64,000 nucleotides of DNA. It comes from Methylovirgula sp. 4M-Z18 (GTDB lineage: Bacteria; Pseudomonadota; Alphaproteobacteria; Rhizobiales; Beijerinckiaceae). The stretch is taken from contig NZ_CP149574.1 of the NCBI RefSeq assembly GCF_037890675.1, forward strand, positions 992,001 to 1,056,000, in the 5' to 3' direction. The notes beneath the pieces were generated by a model, which saw nothing but the letters and a program-made list of their open reading frames with translations, was not told the origin of the DNA and did no database searches. Both the position numbers and the translations under genes were made by a program. Numbering within the stretch: the first letter of the stretch is position 1; each line of letters starts with the position of its first letter. Positions 26,201-35,428 of this stretch are shown here, in pieces.

Positions 26201-28502
26201 GCCGCAGACGATCAAGCCGCGCGGCACGCTCGACATTCCGGTCAAGCTCGACGGGCTCAACCCGGGCGAAGAGGCCTATGTCGTCGTCTCGGCGGTCGAT
26301 GTCGGGATTCTCAACCTCACGCGCTACCAAACGCCGGATGTCAGCGGCTACTTCTTCGGTCAACGGCAGCTGGCGCTGGAGCTGCGCGACCTTTATGGCT
26401 ATCTGATCGATGGCATGCAGGGCACGCGCGGCGCGATTCATTTCGGTGGTGACAACAACGCGCCGACGACGCAGGGACCGCCGCCGATCTTCGAGCCTCT
26501 GGCGCGCTATTCCGGGCCGGTAAAGGTCGGTAGCGACGGCACGGCCCATGTGAGCTTCGATATTCCGGCGTTCAACGGCAAGGTGCGCGTCGTCGGAGTT
26601 GCGTATAGCCAGACGCGCGTCGGACAGACCGAGACCGATGTGATCATCCATGATCCCATCGTGCTGCAAGGCACATTGCCGCGCTTCCTGAGCCTCGGCG
26701 ATCAGTCGCGCTTCCACATCGCCATCGACAATGTCGATGCGCCGGACGGCGATTATGTGCTCGATGTCGATGTGAAGGGCCCCGTGACGGTGCCGGTGGA
26801 CACGCTGCATCGCACGATCCATCTTGGCAAGGGACAAAAGTCCGCCGTGACGATTCCGGTCACGGCTGCTGGGCTCGGTACCGCGACATTCGACTTGCAT
26901 CTGACCGGCGGGGCCGTCGATCTCGGCCAGACCATGGTGCTGAAGGTCGAGAGCACGAACCACATGTTGGTCAACCGGCAAATTCAGTCGCTCAATCCCG
27001 GCGGCAGTGTCACCTTGTCGGATGCTTTGTTCAGCAATCTGCTGCCGGATTCCGGCACTTTGTCGCTGTCGGTGACGCTGCCCTATACGTCGATCGACGT
27101 GCCGAACCTGCTGCTGCAACTCGACCGCTATCCCTATGGCTGTACCGAGCAGACCGTGAGCCGCGCCATGCCGCTGCTCTATGTCAACCGGTTGGAGGCG
27201 CAGGAGCAGTTCAGGCTTGACGCCGGTGCAGACGACCGGGTGCGCGGCGCGCTCGATCGGGTTCTGGCGCGCGAGGATGCCAATGGCACGTTCGGCCTGT
27301 GGGGCGTGGGCGGCGAGGATGTGTGGCTCGACGCTTTTGCCGCCGATTTCTTGACGCGTGCGAAGGAAAAGAACTTCGCCGTGCCGAACCGGGGGCTCGA
27401 AAATGCGCTCGACCATTTGCGCAATTCGGTTGTCAACGTCTCCAGCATCAAGCCGGAAGAGTCGGCGGGCATCGCTTACGCAACCTATGTGCTGGCGCGT
27501 AACGGCCGGCCGATCATCGGCGATTTGCGCTATATGGCCGACACGAAGCTCGACGATTTCGCTTCGCCGCTGGCCAAGGCCGAACTTGCCGCCGGACTCG
27601 CCCTGCTCGGCGACAAGGGGCGTTCGACGAAGGCGTTTGCGACCGCGATCCAGGCGCTCGATGCCGAGAAGGATGACGGCTATTCGCGCTACGATTACGG
27701 CTCGAAGGTGCGCGATGCCGCCGGCATTCTCGCGTTGCTGGCCGAAAGCGGCGGCGCGCATACCGACGTCGTGCGGGTGAGCTCCATTCTCGATTCGGCG
27801 CGCGACAATTCGCGCTACCATTACACCACCACCCAAGAGCAGAATTGGATGGTGATTGCCGCGCAGGCGCTCAGCAAGGACGCCAACACGCTTGACACGA
27901 GCGTGGACGGCGATGCGAAGAAAGGCGTCTTCTATCGCAATTTCACCGAAGCGAAATTGCAGGACAAGCCGGTCGTCGTGACCAATCAGGGCGCCGATCC
28001 TGCGCGGCTCGTGCTGGCGGTCTCCGGCGTTCCGGTTGCTCCGGAACCGGCGGTCGAGCAGGGCTTCAAGGTCGAGCGCACGATTCATGCGATGAACGGC
28101 GATGTGGTCGAGCCCTCGCAACTCAAGCAGAACGAGCGCTACATCATCTCCCTGCGCGTGACGGAAAAGGAGTCGCATTTCGGCCGGCTGCTGCTGGTTG
28201 ATCCGCTGGCCGCGGGGCTCGAGATCGACAATCCGAGCCTCGTCGCGGATTCGGTTTTGCCGGATGCCGATTGGTTGAAACAGGCGATCGAGCCAGTCAA
28301 TTCGGAATATCGCGACGACCGTTTCGTGGCGGCCTTCAATCGCGAGCCCGACAATACCGCGGTCTATTCGGTGGCCTATATCGTGCGTGCAGTCTCGCCC
28401 GGCAAATACGTGCATCCGGGCGCGACGATCGAGGACATGTACCGGCCCGAGCGGTTCGCCCGCTCGGCATTCGATCAGGTTGAAATATCGGCAGCAAAAT
28501 AA
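23250..28502 (+). CDS. yfhM: Bacterial alpha-2-macroglobulin family protein (YfhM-like)
   Basis: A 1750-residue secreted protein with an N-terminal signal peptide (cleavage near VAQ-TK, about residue 27). It has the MG2-type repeats, bait region and complement-like thiol-ester domain of bacterial alpha-2-macroglobulins. The thioester motif YGCTEQ is intact (Cys1298). In Gram-negatives this protein traps proteases in the periplasm and is typically encoded with PbpC, as here: the stop overlaps the pbpC start (TAATG). An N-terminal helical repeat-like section (residues about 60-180) precedes the first MG domain. ATG 23250 fits the signal peptide; a frame from 23085 is too long. Confidence 0.93.
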   Translation: MIRPIRTLFLLLGLLLVAVPAVAQTKPYLDEDLSGQVLRLGEKLHKDKPSLVGQPSGPYDSQAQMALSGKDYEKALAAAKSAVTANGRDALAWRLLSQAAQGSIDPNNYSTKYDLQELAEQAAYGAYEQSKTSPDKASALALLGSAYAQAQSWRASLNAYRASLDLNADSGVQSTYEDLREKYGFQIKDYTVDSDAAAPKVCFQFSETLSRATPDFSSFVAVSSTQGGTSVSAEDTQLCVNGLKHGERYAIVIRQGLPSDVGEALLKSADYEIYVRDRSPSVRFTGRNYVLPKTGQQGLPVVSVNTTSVDLQVYRIGDRSLLPTVHSDDFLEQLSGSSADTIAKEKGEKIWSGTMATKSDLNQDVTTDFPVTEAIPQMKPGVYVMFADVTGAKKQNSDDEEVDYETRTTQWFVVSDIGLTAFTGDDGVHVLVRSLATAEPMGGIEVKLLAKDNEILDTKTSDAKGEVDFDAGLARGKDGNAPAMLNVSDGKGDYGFLDLSQTAFDLTDRGVKGRVAPGPLDAFAYTERGVYRSGETVYVTSLLRDAAGNAVAGLPLTFVVTRPDGVEYRRSVIQDSGLGGHVLSVPLINSSQSGTWHVNVYSDPKRPAIGSTSFLVEDYVPERLDLTLKSTADYVHPGEPATIKVSAHYLYGTAGSDLDVSADYRIEAADEIAVPALKGYKVGLTDTAFETVTGQMDENGTTDENGNAEISVPLQETEALRPLQATIGVSVSESGGRAITREVKVPIVPKGSLIGIKPLFGPDDLTEGSQAAFETVMVDSSGKRIARPGVRWTLSRIDNNYQWFFKNGHWNFEAVKINRTVATGTVDMSDTAVAKISAPVQLGEYRLDLVAEGVQGAQSSSTFYVGWGGDVTANTPDVLDMRLDKPSYTAGDTVTVKMRPHFGVKVDLAVISDKLQMLQEVDVPASGGEASLTVKPEWGAGAYVVALAHRPLDTAAQRAPGRAIGVAWFAIEHNNHALNVALTPPQTIKPRGTLDIPVKLDGLNPGEEAYVVVSAVDVGILNLTRYQTPDVSGYFFGQRQLALELRDLYGYLIDGMQGTRGAIHFGGDNNAPTTQGPPPIFEPLARYSGPVKVGSDGTAHVSFDIPAFNGKVRVVGVAYSQTRVGQTETDVIIHDPIVLQGTLPRFLSLGDQSRFHIAIDNVDAPDGDYVLDVDVKGPVTVPVDTLHRTIHLGKGQKSAVTIPVTAAGLGTATFDLHLTGGAVDLGQTMVLKVESTNHMLVNRQIQSLNPGGSVTLSDALFSNLLPDSGTLSLSVTLPYTSIDVPNLLLQLDRYPYGCTEQTVSRAMPLLYVNRLEAQEQFRLDAGADDRVRGALDRVLAREDANGTFGLWGVGGEDVWLDAFAADFLTRAKEKNFAVPNRGLENALDHLRNSVVNVSSIKPEESAGIAYATYVLARNGRPIIGDLRYMADTKLDDFASPLAKAELAAGLALLGDKGRSTKAFATAIQALDAEKDDGYSRYDYGSKVRDAAGILALLAESGGAHTDVVRVSSILDSARDNSRYHYTTTQEQNWMVIAAQALSKDANTLDTSVDGDAKKGVFYRNFTEAKLQDKPVVVTNQGADPARLVLAVSGVPVAPEPAVEQGFKVERTIHAMNGDVVEPSQLKQNERYIISLRVTEKESHFGRLLLVDPLAAGLEIDNPSLVADSVLPDADWLKQAIEPVNSEYRDDRFVAAFNREPDNTAVYSVAYIVRAVSPGKYVHPGATIEDMYRPERFARSAFDQVEISAAK

Positions 28503-30607
28503 TGCCGGGAAGCACAAGGCCGCGCCTGTGGAGACGATGGCGCTTCCTCCTCTTGGGAAGCGTCCTCGGCCTTCTCGTCTTCGCCGCCGCGATCGTGGCG
28601 GGCGCGGCCTATTATGTTGTCACGTTGCCGCCGGTCGATATGAGCGCGGCCAATGCCCGCTCGCCCGTCGTGCTCGACCGCAACGGCCAGCTCCTGCGTC
28701 CTTTCATCACGCCGGATGGGCGCTGGCGGTTGCCGGTCGATGCCAAGGATGTCGACGAGCATTATCTCAAATTGCTGTTCGCTTACGAGGATCAGCGTTT
28801 CTTTTCCCATCACGGCGTCGATCCGTTGGCGCTGCTGCGCGCGGCGGGACAATTGCTGACCCATGGCCGCATCGTGTCCGGCGGCTCGACCCTGACGATG
28901 CAGGTCGCGCGCCTGATCGAGCCGCGCTCGGAGCGCTCGCTCGGCGCCAAGCTCCGACAGATGGCGCGGGCCATCGATCTCGAGCGGCATTATAGCAAGA
29001 CCGAGATCCTCAACATGTATCTCGCGCTGGCGCCGTTCGGCGGCAATATCGAAGGCGTCCGCGCCGCGAGCCTTGCCTATTTCGGCCGCGAACCGAAACA
29101 CCTGTCGCTGGGCGAAGCCGCGCTGCTCGTCACCTTGCCGCAATCGCCCGAGGGACGGCGGCCCGACCGTTTCGCCAACATCGCCAAAACGACGCGCGAC
29201 CGCGTTCTAAAACACGCCATGGCCGTATCGCTTTTCCCGCACGAGGATTTGCGGCAGGCCGTGCAGGAACCGGTGCCGGTCGAGCGTAAGATCTTTCCGG
29301 CCGTCGCGCCGCAGGTGGCAGATGCGATTGTGGCGCAAACGCCGAATGAGCCGGTCCATCGTCTGACGCTCGATTTCGCACCGCAGACGAGCCTGGAAAA
29401 GCTGGCGCAGGAACGCGCGCAGGCGCTCGGCCCTAATATTTCTGTTGCCATGGTTCTCGTCGACAATGCCAGTGGCGAGATTCTCGCTTCGGTGGGCGGC
29501 GCCGATTATTTTTCCAAGGATCGGGCGGGATCGATCGATCTGACCAAAGCGATCCGGTCGCCCGGCTCGGCACTGAAGCCGTTCATCTATGGCTTGAGCT
29601 TCGAGCAAGGTATCGCCCATCCCGAGACGATTTTGGAGGATCGTCCCTCACGTTTCGGGCTTTACGCACCGGAGAATTTCGACCGCACGTTCCAGGGCAC
29701 GGTGACGGCGCGGCAGGCCCTGCAAATGTCGCTCAATATTCCGGCGATCGATGTGCTCTCGCATGTCGGACCGGACAATTTCCTGGCGCGGTTGCGGCTT
29801 GCCGGCGCGACGGTCGAATTGCCGAAGGATTCCGTGCCCGGCCTCTCCGTCGCGATCGGCGGCCTCGGCATCTCGTTGCAGGATGTGGCGCGGCTCTATG
29901 TGGGCCTGGCGCGCGGCGGTAATGAAATTCCGCTCACCATGCGCCTCAACGATCCGACCGAGCGCACACCGCGGCCATTCCTCGATCCGGTGGCGACCTG
30001 GTATGTCACGGACATCCTGCGCGGCGCGCCGCCGCCCACCAACGCGCAGGGCGGCTATCTCTCCTATAAGACCGGCACGTCCTACGGCTATCGCGATGCT
30101 TGGGCGATCGGTTACGACCGCAAACATACGCTGGCGGTGTGGGTCGGTCGCGCCGACGGCGCCGCAGTGTCCGGACTCGCGGGCCGCGTCTCGGCCGCGC
30201 CCATCCTGTTCGACGGTTTCGCCCGCGTCGGCGTTGATTATGCACCGTTCCCGCAACCGAAGAATGCGCTGATCGCCACGAATGCCCAATTGCCGCCGCC
30301 GCTGCGCCGCCTGCACAACGAGGTTTCGCGCAATACTCCGGTCATGGCCAACACCGGCCTCAAGATCGCCTTTCCGCCGGATGGTGCGCGGCTCGATCTC
30401 GCGTCGTCGGGCGAAGCCTTCGATCAACTGGTGCTGAAAGCCGAAGGCGGCGTCGTGCCGCTGACCTGGCTCATCGACGGCAAGCCGCTGCAGATCGCCG
30501 ATTTGCGCCGAGAGGCGAGTTTCACGCCGGAAGGGCGCGGCTTTACGACGATCATGGTGATGGATGCGACGGGCGCAACCGACAGCGTCACCATTCGAAT
30601 GCAATGA
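28502..30607 (+). CDS. pbpC: Penicillin-binding protein 1C
   Basis: A 701-residue bifunctional peptidoglycan synthase anchored by one N-terminal membrane helix (about residues 15-40). The glycosyltransferase-51 domain contains EDQRFFSHHGVDPLA (Glu96), GGSTLTMQVAR and the AIDLERHYSKTEILNMYL block. The transpeptidase domain has SALK (Ser356), SLN and KTG (Lys523). A C-terminal BiPBP_C-type domain follows (about 600-700). PbpC is repeatedly found beside alpha-2-macroglobulin genes, where it is thought to help repair the wall after breach. All catalytic motifs are intact. Confidence 0.95.
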   Translation: MPGSTRPRLWRRWRFLLLGSVLGLLVFAAAIVAGAAYYVVTLPPVDMSAANARSPVVLDRNGQLLRPFITPDGRWRLPVDAKDVDEHYLKLLFAYEDQRFFSHHGVDPLALLRAAGQLLTHGRIVSGGSTLTMQVARLIEPRSERSLGAKLRQMARAIDLERHYSKTEILNMYLALAPFGGNIEGVRAASLAYFGREPKHLSLGEAALLVTLPQSPEGRRPDRFANIAKTTRDRVLKHAMAVSLFPHEDLRQAVQEPVPVERKIFPAVAPQVADAIVAQTPNEPVHRLTLDFAPQTSLEKLAQERAQALGPNISVAMVLVDNASGEILASVGGADYFSKDRAGSIDLTKAIRSPGSALKPFIYGLSFEQGIAHPETILEDRPSRFGLYAPENFDRTFQGTVTARQALQMSLNIPAIDVLSHVGPDNFLARLRLAGATVELPKDSVPGLSVAIGGLGISLQDVARLYVGLARGGNEIPLTMRLNDPTERTPRPFLDPVATWYVTDILRGAPPPTNAQGGYLSYKTGTSYGYRDAWAIGYDRKHTLAVWVGRADGAAVSGLAGRVSAAPILFDGFARVGVDYAPFPQPKNALIATNAQLPPPLRRLHNEVSRNTPVMANTGLKIAFPPDGARLDLASSGEAFDQLVLKAEGGVVPLTWLIDGKPLQIADLRREASFTPEGRGFTTIMVMDATGATDSVTIRMQ

Positions 30608-30631
30608 GCCGGTGTGTTGGCAAGGCGTCGG

Positions 30632-31543
30632 TCAGAACTTGTCCGGATGCGGGATGGAATCTTTCAGCCGCTCGATCAGCCAGCGCCCTGACGGGCCGGG
30701 AGGGCTGTCGGTGCGATACACGGCTGACATGGTCATGACATATCCGTCGACCGGCGCGTCCTCGATCGCGATTTCGACCAGCGCGCCTTTTTCGAGATCG
30801 TCTTTCACCGCCTCATACGGCATGCCGCCCCAGCCGAGGCCGGCGCGCAGAAAGGCATGTTTGGCGCCAAGGTCGGCAAGACGCCAGGTGCGCGGCGAGA
30901 AGACACCAAAATCGCGCCCCTGCGACAGATCGGAGCGGTCGGTCAGGACCAGTTGCAGGTGCTTTGCAAGCACGCAGGTCGGGATCGGCCCGTTATGCGC
31001 CGCAAGCGGGTGCTCCGCCGCGGCGACCATGACGATCCGGACCCCAAGCAACCGCTCGCGGCTGAATTGCGGCGTGAGCAGCGGGATCGAGCCCGTGATG
31101 CCAAACGCGCTGCGCCCATCGGCGATCGGCGGCACGACCGCCCCGAGCGTCTCCACATAGAGCCGCAGGGGCGTCGCCGGAAATTCCGCCTGGAAGGCGG
31201 CGACCGCGCAGGTGAGATTTCTGATCGGAAACATCACGTCGACGACGACGCTGAGTTCTGCCTCAAGCCCGCCGGCAAGACCTTTCGCCCGCGCCTTGAA
31301 CAGGTCCATCCGGGCCGCAACCTCACGCGCGTCCACGAGCAGGGCGCGGCCCGCGTCGGTCAGCACCGGAAAGCGGGTGTTGCGGTCGAAGAGCTGGACG
31401 CCAAGCTGCGCTTCCAGATTGGCGAGCGTTTGGCTCACCACCGATTGCGCCCGTTTCAGCCTGCGGCCCGCGGCGGAAAAACTGCCTTCGTCCGCTGCCG
31501 CGATGAAGGTGCGAAGTTGGTCGATGGAAAGGCCGTCGAGCAT
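30632..31543 (-). CDS. LysR-family transcriptional regulator
   Basis: A 303-residue LysR protein with the N-terminal winged helix (LSIDQLRTFIAAADEGSFSA, about residues 5-24) and a substrate-binding domain. It is divergent from an azoreductase/quinone-reductase gene 214 bases away, the usual layout for a LysR activator and its target. It ends 24 bases after the convergent pbpC stop with no obvious terminator. Confidence 0.93.
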   Translation of the reverse strand: MLDGLSIDQLRTFIAAADEGSFSAAGRRLKRAQSVVSQTLANLEAQLGVQLFDRNTRFPVLTDAGRALLVDAREVAARMDLFKARAKGLAGGLEAELSVVVDVMFPIRNLTCAVAAFQAEFPATPLRLYVETLGAVVPPIADGRSAFGITGSIPLLTPQFSRERLLGVRIVMVAAAEHPLAAHNGPIPTCVLAKHLQLVLTDRSDLSQGRDFGVFSPRTWRLADLGAKHAFLRAGLGWGGMPYEAVKDDLEKGALVEIAIEDAPVDGYVMTMSAVYRTDSPPGPSGRWLIERLKDSIPHPDKF

Positions 31544-31757
31544 CTATCCGTTCCGCCGATGGATCATATCTAGAAATATAGGCTTCTAAGTTGGATCGGG
31601 CAATCCTACATCCGTGCCATCGCATGAATTTGGATGAACTGATGTCACCCAATCGTCTCAACTTCGGCCGGCCGCGGCCTTTCAGGTTCCCGTGATGATC
31701 AGCTTTCTCAAATCTCTCTTCGCGTCCCCCAAACCTCTGGAAATAAGGACTAAAGCC

Positions 31758-32366
31758 ATGAAACTCCTGCATATTGATTCGAGCATTCTGGGTGAAGGCT
31801 CGGTCAGCCGCCTCCTGACGAGCGAGATCGTCGCGGCGCAGAAGAAGCAGCATCCCGGCGTGCAGGTCATCTCCCGTGACCTTGCCGCCGCTCCGGTCGG
31901 GCATCTCTCCGGCGCCCATCTCGCCGCTGCCCAAGGCGCCACGCCGGAAGCTGCCGACTTGCAGAAGGATGTCGCAGCCGGCCAGGCCGCGCTCGACGAA
32001 TTCCTGGCTGCCGACATCGTGGTGATTGGCGCGCCCATGTACAATTTTGGCGTCCCGAGCCAGTTGAAGGCCTGGATCGACCGTATCGCCGTCGCTGGCA
32101 AGACGTTCCGTTACACCGAGAAGGGTCCGGAAGGTTTGGCGGGCGATAAGAAGGTGATCATTGCCTCGTCGCGTGGCGGGTTCTACGGCGCGGACACGCC
32201 GGCTGCGGCCCTCGACCACCAGGAAAATTACCTGCGCGGCCTGTTCGGATTCCTTGGCGTCAAGGACATCACCTTCGTGCGGGCTGAAGGCATCGCGACC
32301 GGTCCCGATCAGCGCACCAAGGCCATCGAAGAGGCAAAGACCTATATCGCGAAAATCGCGGCCTGA
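31758..32366 (+). CDS. azoR: FMN-dependent NADH:quinone oxidoreductase/azoreductase
   Basis: A 202-residue flavodoxin-fold protein. [20 protein letters not shown] is the AzoR phosphate-binding start; [19 protein letters not shown] (about residues 92-110) contacts FMN, and ASSRGGFYG follows at about 135. It reduces quinones and azo compounds with two electrons from NAD(P)H. ATG 31758 follows TAAGGA at ten bases; an in-frame ATG at 31692 is possible but adds a non-homologous extension. Probably controlled by the divergent LysR gene. Confidence 0.9.
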   Translation: MKLLHIDSSILGEGSVSRLLTSEIVAAQKKQHPGVQVISRDLAAAPVGHLSGAHLAAAQGATPEAADLQKDVAAGQAALDEFLAADIVVIGAPMYNFGVPSQLKAWIDRIAVAGKTFRYTEKGPEGLAGDKKVIIASSRGGFYGADTPAAALDHQENYLRGLFGFLGVKDITFVRAEGIATGPDQRTKAIEEAKTYIAKIAA

Positions 32367-32396
32367 ACGCCGTAGCGATGAACTGATGGCGCGGGA

Positions 32397-34055
32397 TCAG
32401 CCCGCGCCACGTGCCGTTTTGGGCGCGGCCATATCGGTCTTGACCTGTGCCGCTGCGGCGTCGAAAGCGTCGGCGACGCTCCAGAAGCAGCGCGCCGGGC
32501 TGATCAAATCGAGATCGCCAGCCCGCGAGAATGTGTCGCGCGTCTCTTCCTTGACGCGTGCGAGATAGAGTCGCCGCTGCATGCGCTGCAATTGCGCTTC
32601 GCCCTCGGCCAAAGCGTCGAGTGCTGTACTGTCGACGTCCACCGTTTCCTCCAGACTCAGAATCACCGCCCGCGTGGTGGAGTTGGCTTTCGCCAGTTTG
32701 GCCACCTGATTCATGATCGCCTCCGCATTGGCGAAGAACAATTGCCGGGCCGGCCGCAGCACCAGGATGTGCGGGTCGGGAATGACGTCCGGGTGGCGGG
32801 CGCAATCGACAAAATCGTGACTGTCGCCGAGCCGGCCGAGCATGTCGATGCGCGGTTGCGACAGGCGCTGCAGGATCGCCAGCAGCGACAGCGCCACGGC
32901 GACCAGCATGCCGTTGAGGACGCCGAGCATCATGACGGCGAGGGCGGCTGCGACGGCCACGTATTGGTCCCGGTCGATCTTCCACAACCGAATCAGCGGA
33001 GCCGGCTCGAGCGCGTGGAACAGCGCCGAAATGACCACGGCCGCGAGCACCGGGGTCGGCAGGAGGGCGATGAGATCGCCTGCGAACACCATGAAAATGA
33101 TGATGGCGATCCCCGCGACGAAACCCGACAAGCGGCTTTGCGCGCCCGCCGTATCATTGGCGGAGGACCCCGAAAAGCCCGCGCCGACCGGCATGCCATG
33201 CACGAGGCCGCTTGCCGCATTGGCGAAGCCAAGGGCCCGCAATTCCAGATTGGCGTCCAGCGTATCGCCGTGCCGCAGGGCGAGATTGCGCATCGAGCCC
33301 CAGGATTCGGCGTAAACGATGAGGAACAACGGCGCGGCGACGCGCGCCAGATGCGCCCATGTCGTGAGTGTCAAATGCGGCAAGCTCGGCATATCCGGCT
33401 TGGCATCGATATGGCCGACAAGATCGACGCCATAGCTTTTCAGATCCACGAGCAGCGAGACGAGAATCGCGCCGACAAGGACGAGAAACGCGGCCGGCAC
33501 GGCGGGAATGCGCTTCAACAGCACCAGCGCCGCCAGGCTGGCAGCGCCGGTCAGGATGCTGGGCCAATTCCAGTTCGCAGCGACTTGCGCCAGATGCAGC
33601 AGCACATGGAACGGATCGCCGCTGGGCACGTGAACATTGGCCATGTGAGGCAATTGCGAGACGACAATGGTGATGGCGAGGCCAAAGGCAAAGCCGCGCA
33701 GCACCGGGCGGGAAATGAAATTGGCGAGAAAGCCCAGCCGGGCAAAGCCGGCGATCAGGAAAAACAATCCGGTGAGAATGACTGCGCCGTAGGCGAGCGG
33801 TTCGGCCGATGCAGCGCCGGTATCGAGCGTCACGGCTCCCACCGCCGCCGCCAGGATGGCGGCCGACGAGGATGTCGGCGAAACGATCGCGAAGCGACTG
33901 CGCCCGAGCAGGCTGTAGATCAGGAGCCCGGCGACCGCTGCGAAAATCGCGTGCTGCGGCTGAAGATTGGCGATGGAGGAATAGGCCACGGCTTCGGGCA
34001 GCAACAGGCCGGCGACGGAAAGACCTGCAAGAAAATCGGCGCGATTCAAGCTCAT
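32397..34055 (-). CDS. SulP-family anion transporter with STAS domain
   Basis: A 552-residue inner-membrane transporter. The N-terminal sulfate-transporter domain starts RADFLAGLSVAGLLLPEAVAYSSIA, with about 12 hydrophobic segments to residue 390. A STAS domain fills the C-terminus (LRPARQLFFANAEAI to VDSTALDALAEGEAQL, about 435-545). The family moves sulfate, bicarbonate, dicarboxylates or other anions; the substrate is not clear from the sequence. ATG 34055 is chosen over a TTG one codon earlier. It is convergent with azoR (31 bases). Confidence 0.9.
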   Translation of the reverse strand: MSLNRADFLAGLSVAGLLLPEAVAYSSIANLQPQHAIFAAVAGLLIYSLLGRSRFAIVSPTSSSAAILAAAVGAVTLDTGAASAEPLAYGAVILTGLFFLIAGFARLGFLANFISRPVLRGFAFGLAITIVVSQLPHMANVHVPSGDPFHVLLHLAQVAANWNWPSILTGAASLAALVLLKRIPAVPAAFLVLVGAILVSLLVDLKSYGVDLVGHIDAKPDMPSLPHLTLTTWAHLARVAAPLFLIVYAESWGSMRNLALRHGDTLDANLELRALGFANAASGLVHGMPVGAGFSGSSANDTAGAQSRLSGFVAGIAIIIFMVFAGDLIALLPTPVLAAVVISALFHALEPAPLIRLWKIDRDQYVAVAAALAVMMLGVLNGMLVAVALSLLAILQRLSQPRIDMLGRLGDSHDFVDCARHPDVIPDPHILVLRPARQLFFANAEAIMNQVAKLAKANSTTRAVILSLEETVDVDSTALDALAEGEAQLQRMQRRLYLARVKEETRDTFSRAGDLDLISPARCFWSVADAFDAAAAQVKTDMAAPKTARGAG

Positions 34056-34211
34056 CAAAGACTCACCAGATGAAATAATTTTGTCACATTAGCCTGCGGC
34101 AAAGTTGGCCAAAAGGGAAGCGCCCATACGGCTCTCGCCGAGAACCGCACTTGTCTGGCGCCGTCGCTTACCCCATGTTGCTCGCCCCAGACTCAAGACC
34201 AGGATATTGCC

Positions 34212-35369
34212 GTGGCTCTCCACTTCTCGCCCCAGGAAATGCTCGCCCGTAAAAACCGCGCCCTCGCGGCCATGGCAGAGGCGGAACTCGATGGTCTTTT
34301 GCTGTTCGCGCAGGAAAGCATGTACTGGCTGACCGGCTACGATACGTTCGGCTTTTGCTTCTTCCAATGTCTCTACCTCGCCCGCGACGGCCGCATGGCG
34401 CTTCTCACCCGCTCGGCGGATCTGCGCCAGGCGCAACATACGTCGAACCTCGACGACATTCGGATCTGGAAGGATGCCGCCGACGCCAACCCAGCGCAGG
34501 ACCTGCGCCGGATGCTCGGCGACCTCGGCGCGGCCGGCTTGCGGCTGGGCGTCGAATATGAGTCCTATGGCTTGACCCATTATAATGGCCGCCGCGTTGA
34601 GGCGGCGCTCGACGGGTTTTGTACCTTGCAGGACGCCTCACGCCTCGTCTCGACCCTGCGCGTGACGAAAAGCGCCGAAGAGGTCGCCTGTGTGCGCAAG
34701 GCGGCTGAACTCTCCGATCTTGCCGATGCGGCGGCGATCGCCGCGACCTTCCCCGGCGCCGATGAGGGCCACATCCTTGCCGCCCAGCACAATGCGATTT
34801 TCGCGGCGGGCGGCGATTATCCGGCCAACGAATTCATCATCGGATCGGGCCGGGACGCGCTGCTGTGCCGCTACAAGGCGGGCCGGCGCGTTCTTTCCGA
34901 GAACGATCAGATCACCCTCGAATTTGCGGGCGTCTGGCGGCATTATCATGCTGCGATCATGCGCACCCATGTGGTCGGCACGCCCAAGCCGCTGCATCTT
35001 TCCTACCACGCCGCCGCCAAGGAGGCCTTGCTCGCCTGCGAGGCCGAATTCCGTCCCGGCCGCACAGCCGGCGACGTGTTCGCTGCCCATGCCCGGGTAT
35101 TCGATGCGCACGGATTATCTTCTCATAGGCTTAACGCCTGCGGGTATTCGTTGGGCGCGAAATTTACGCCGTCCTGGATGGACCCGCCGATGTTCTATGC
35201 GGCGAACGACTTTTTGATCGCTGAAAATCAAGTGTTTTTTGCCCATATGATCCTGATGGACAGCGCTTCGGAGACGGCTATGTGTCTTGGTCGGACCTAT
35301 CTCGTGACGGCGCAGGGCGCCGAGGCGCTCAACGCCCCCTCGCTGGACCTCATCGTTAAAAAAGAGTAA
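34212..35369 (+). CDS. M24-family (creatinase/prolidase-fold) protein with altered metal site
   Basis: A 385-residue protein with a creatinase N-terminal domain (residues about 5-135) and a pita-bread M24 domain. It begins with GTG preceded by AGGA; an internal ATG at 34239 is an alternative. The canonical first metal ligands (D-x10-D before TRT) read Glu237 and Ala248 before MRT, the HGxGH region reads CGYSLG, and the last Glu motif reads LGRTYLVT. It may therefore be a metal-independent hydrolase like creatinase, or a relative of DoeA or DddP-type enzymes, rather than an aminopeptidase. The substrate is unknown. Confidence 0.8.
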   Translation: MALHFSPQEMLARKNRALAAMAEAELDGLLLFAQESMYWLTGYDTFGFCFFQCLYLARDGRMALLTRSADLRQAQHTSNLDDIRIWKDAADANPAQDLRRMLGDLGAAGLRLGVEYESYGLTHYNGRRVEAALDGFCTLQDASRLVSTLRVTKSAEEVACVRKAAELSDLADAAAIAATFPGADEGHILAAQHNAIFAAGGDYPANEFIIGSGRDALLCRYKAGRRVLSENDQITLEFAGVWRHYHAAIMRTHVVGTPKPLHLSYHAAAKEALLACEAEFRPGRTAGDVFAAHARVFDAHGLSSHRLNACGYSLGAKFTPSWMDPPMFYAANDFLIAENQVFFAHMILMDSASETAMCLGRTYLVTAQGAEALNAPSLDLIVKKE

Positions 35370-35428
35370 AAATCCGGCCTCGCTGCACGGGCCATCGGAA
35401 GCCCAAAGCGTGCGGAAAGGCGTTGAGG

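Noticed and set aside
24258-28517. 1419-codon open frame antisense to the alpha-2-macroglobulin gene
   Set aside because: It is a by-product of high GC codon bias; it is rich in Arg/His/Asp with no domain, while the sense strand has signal peptide, thioester and clear family sequence.
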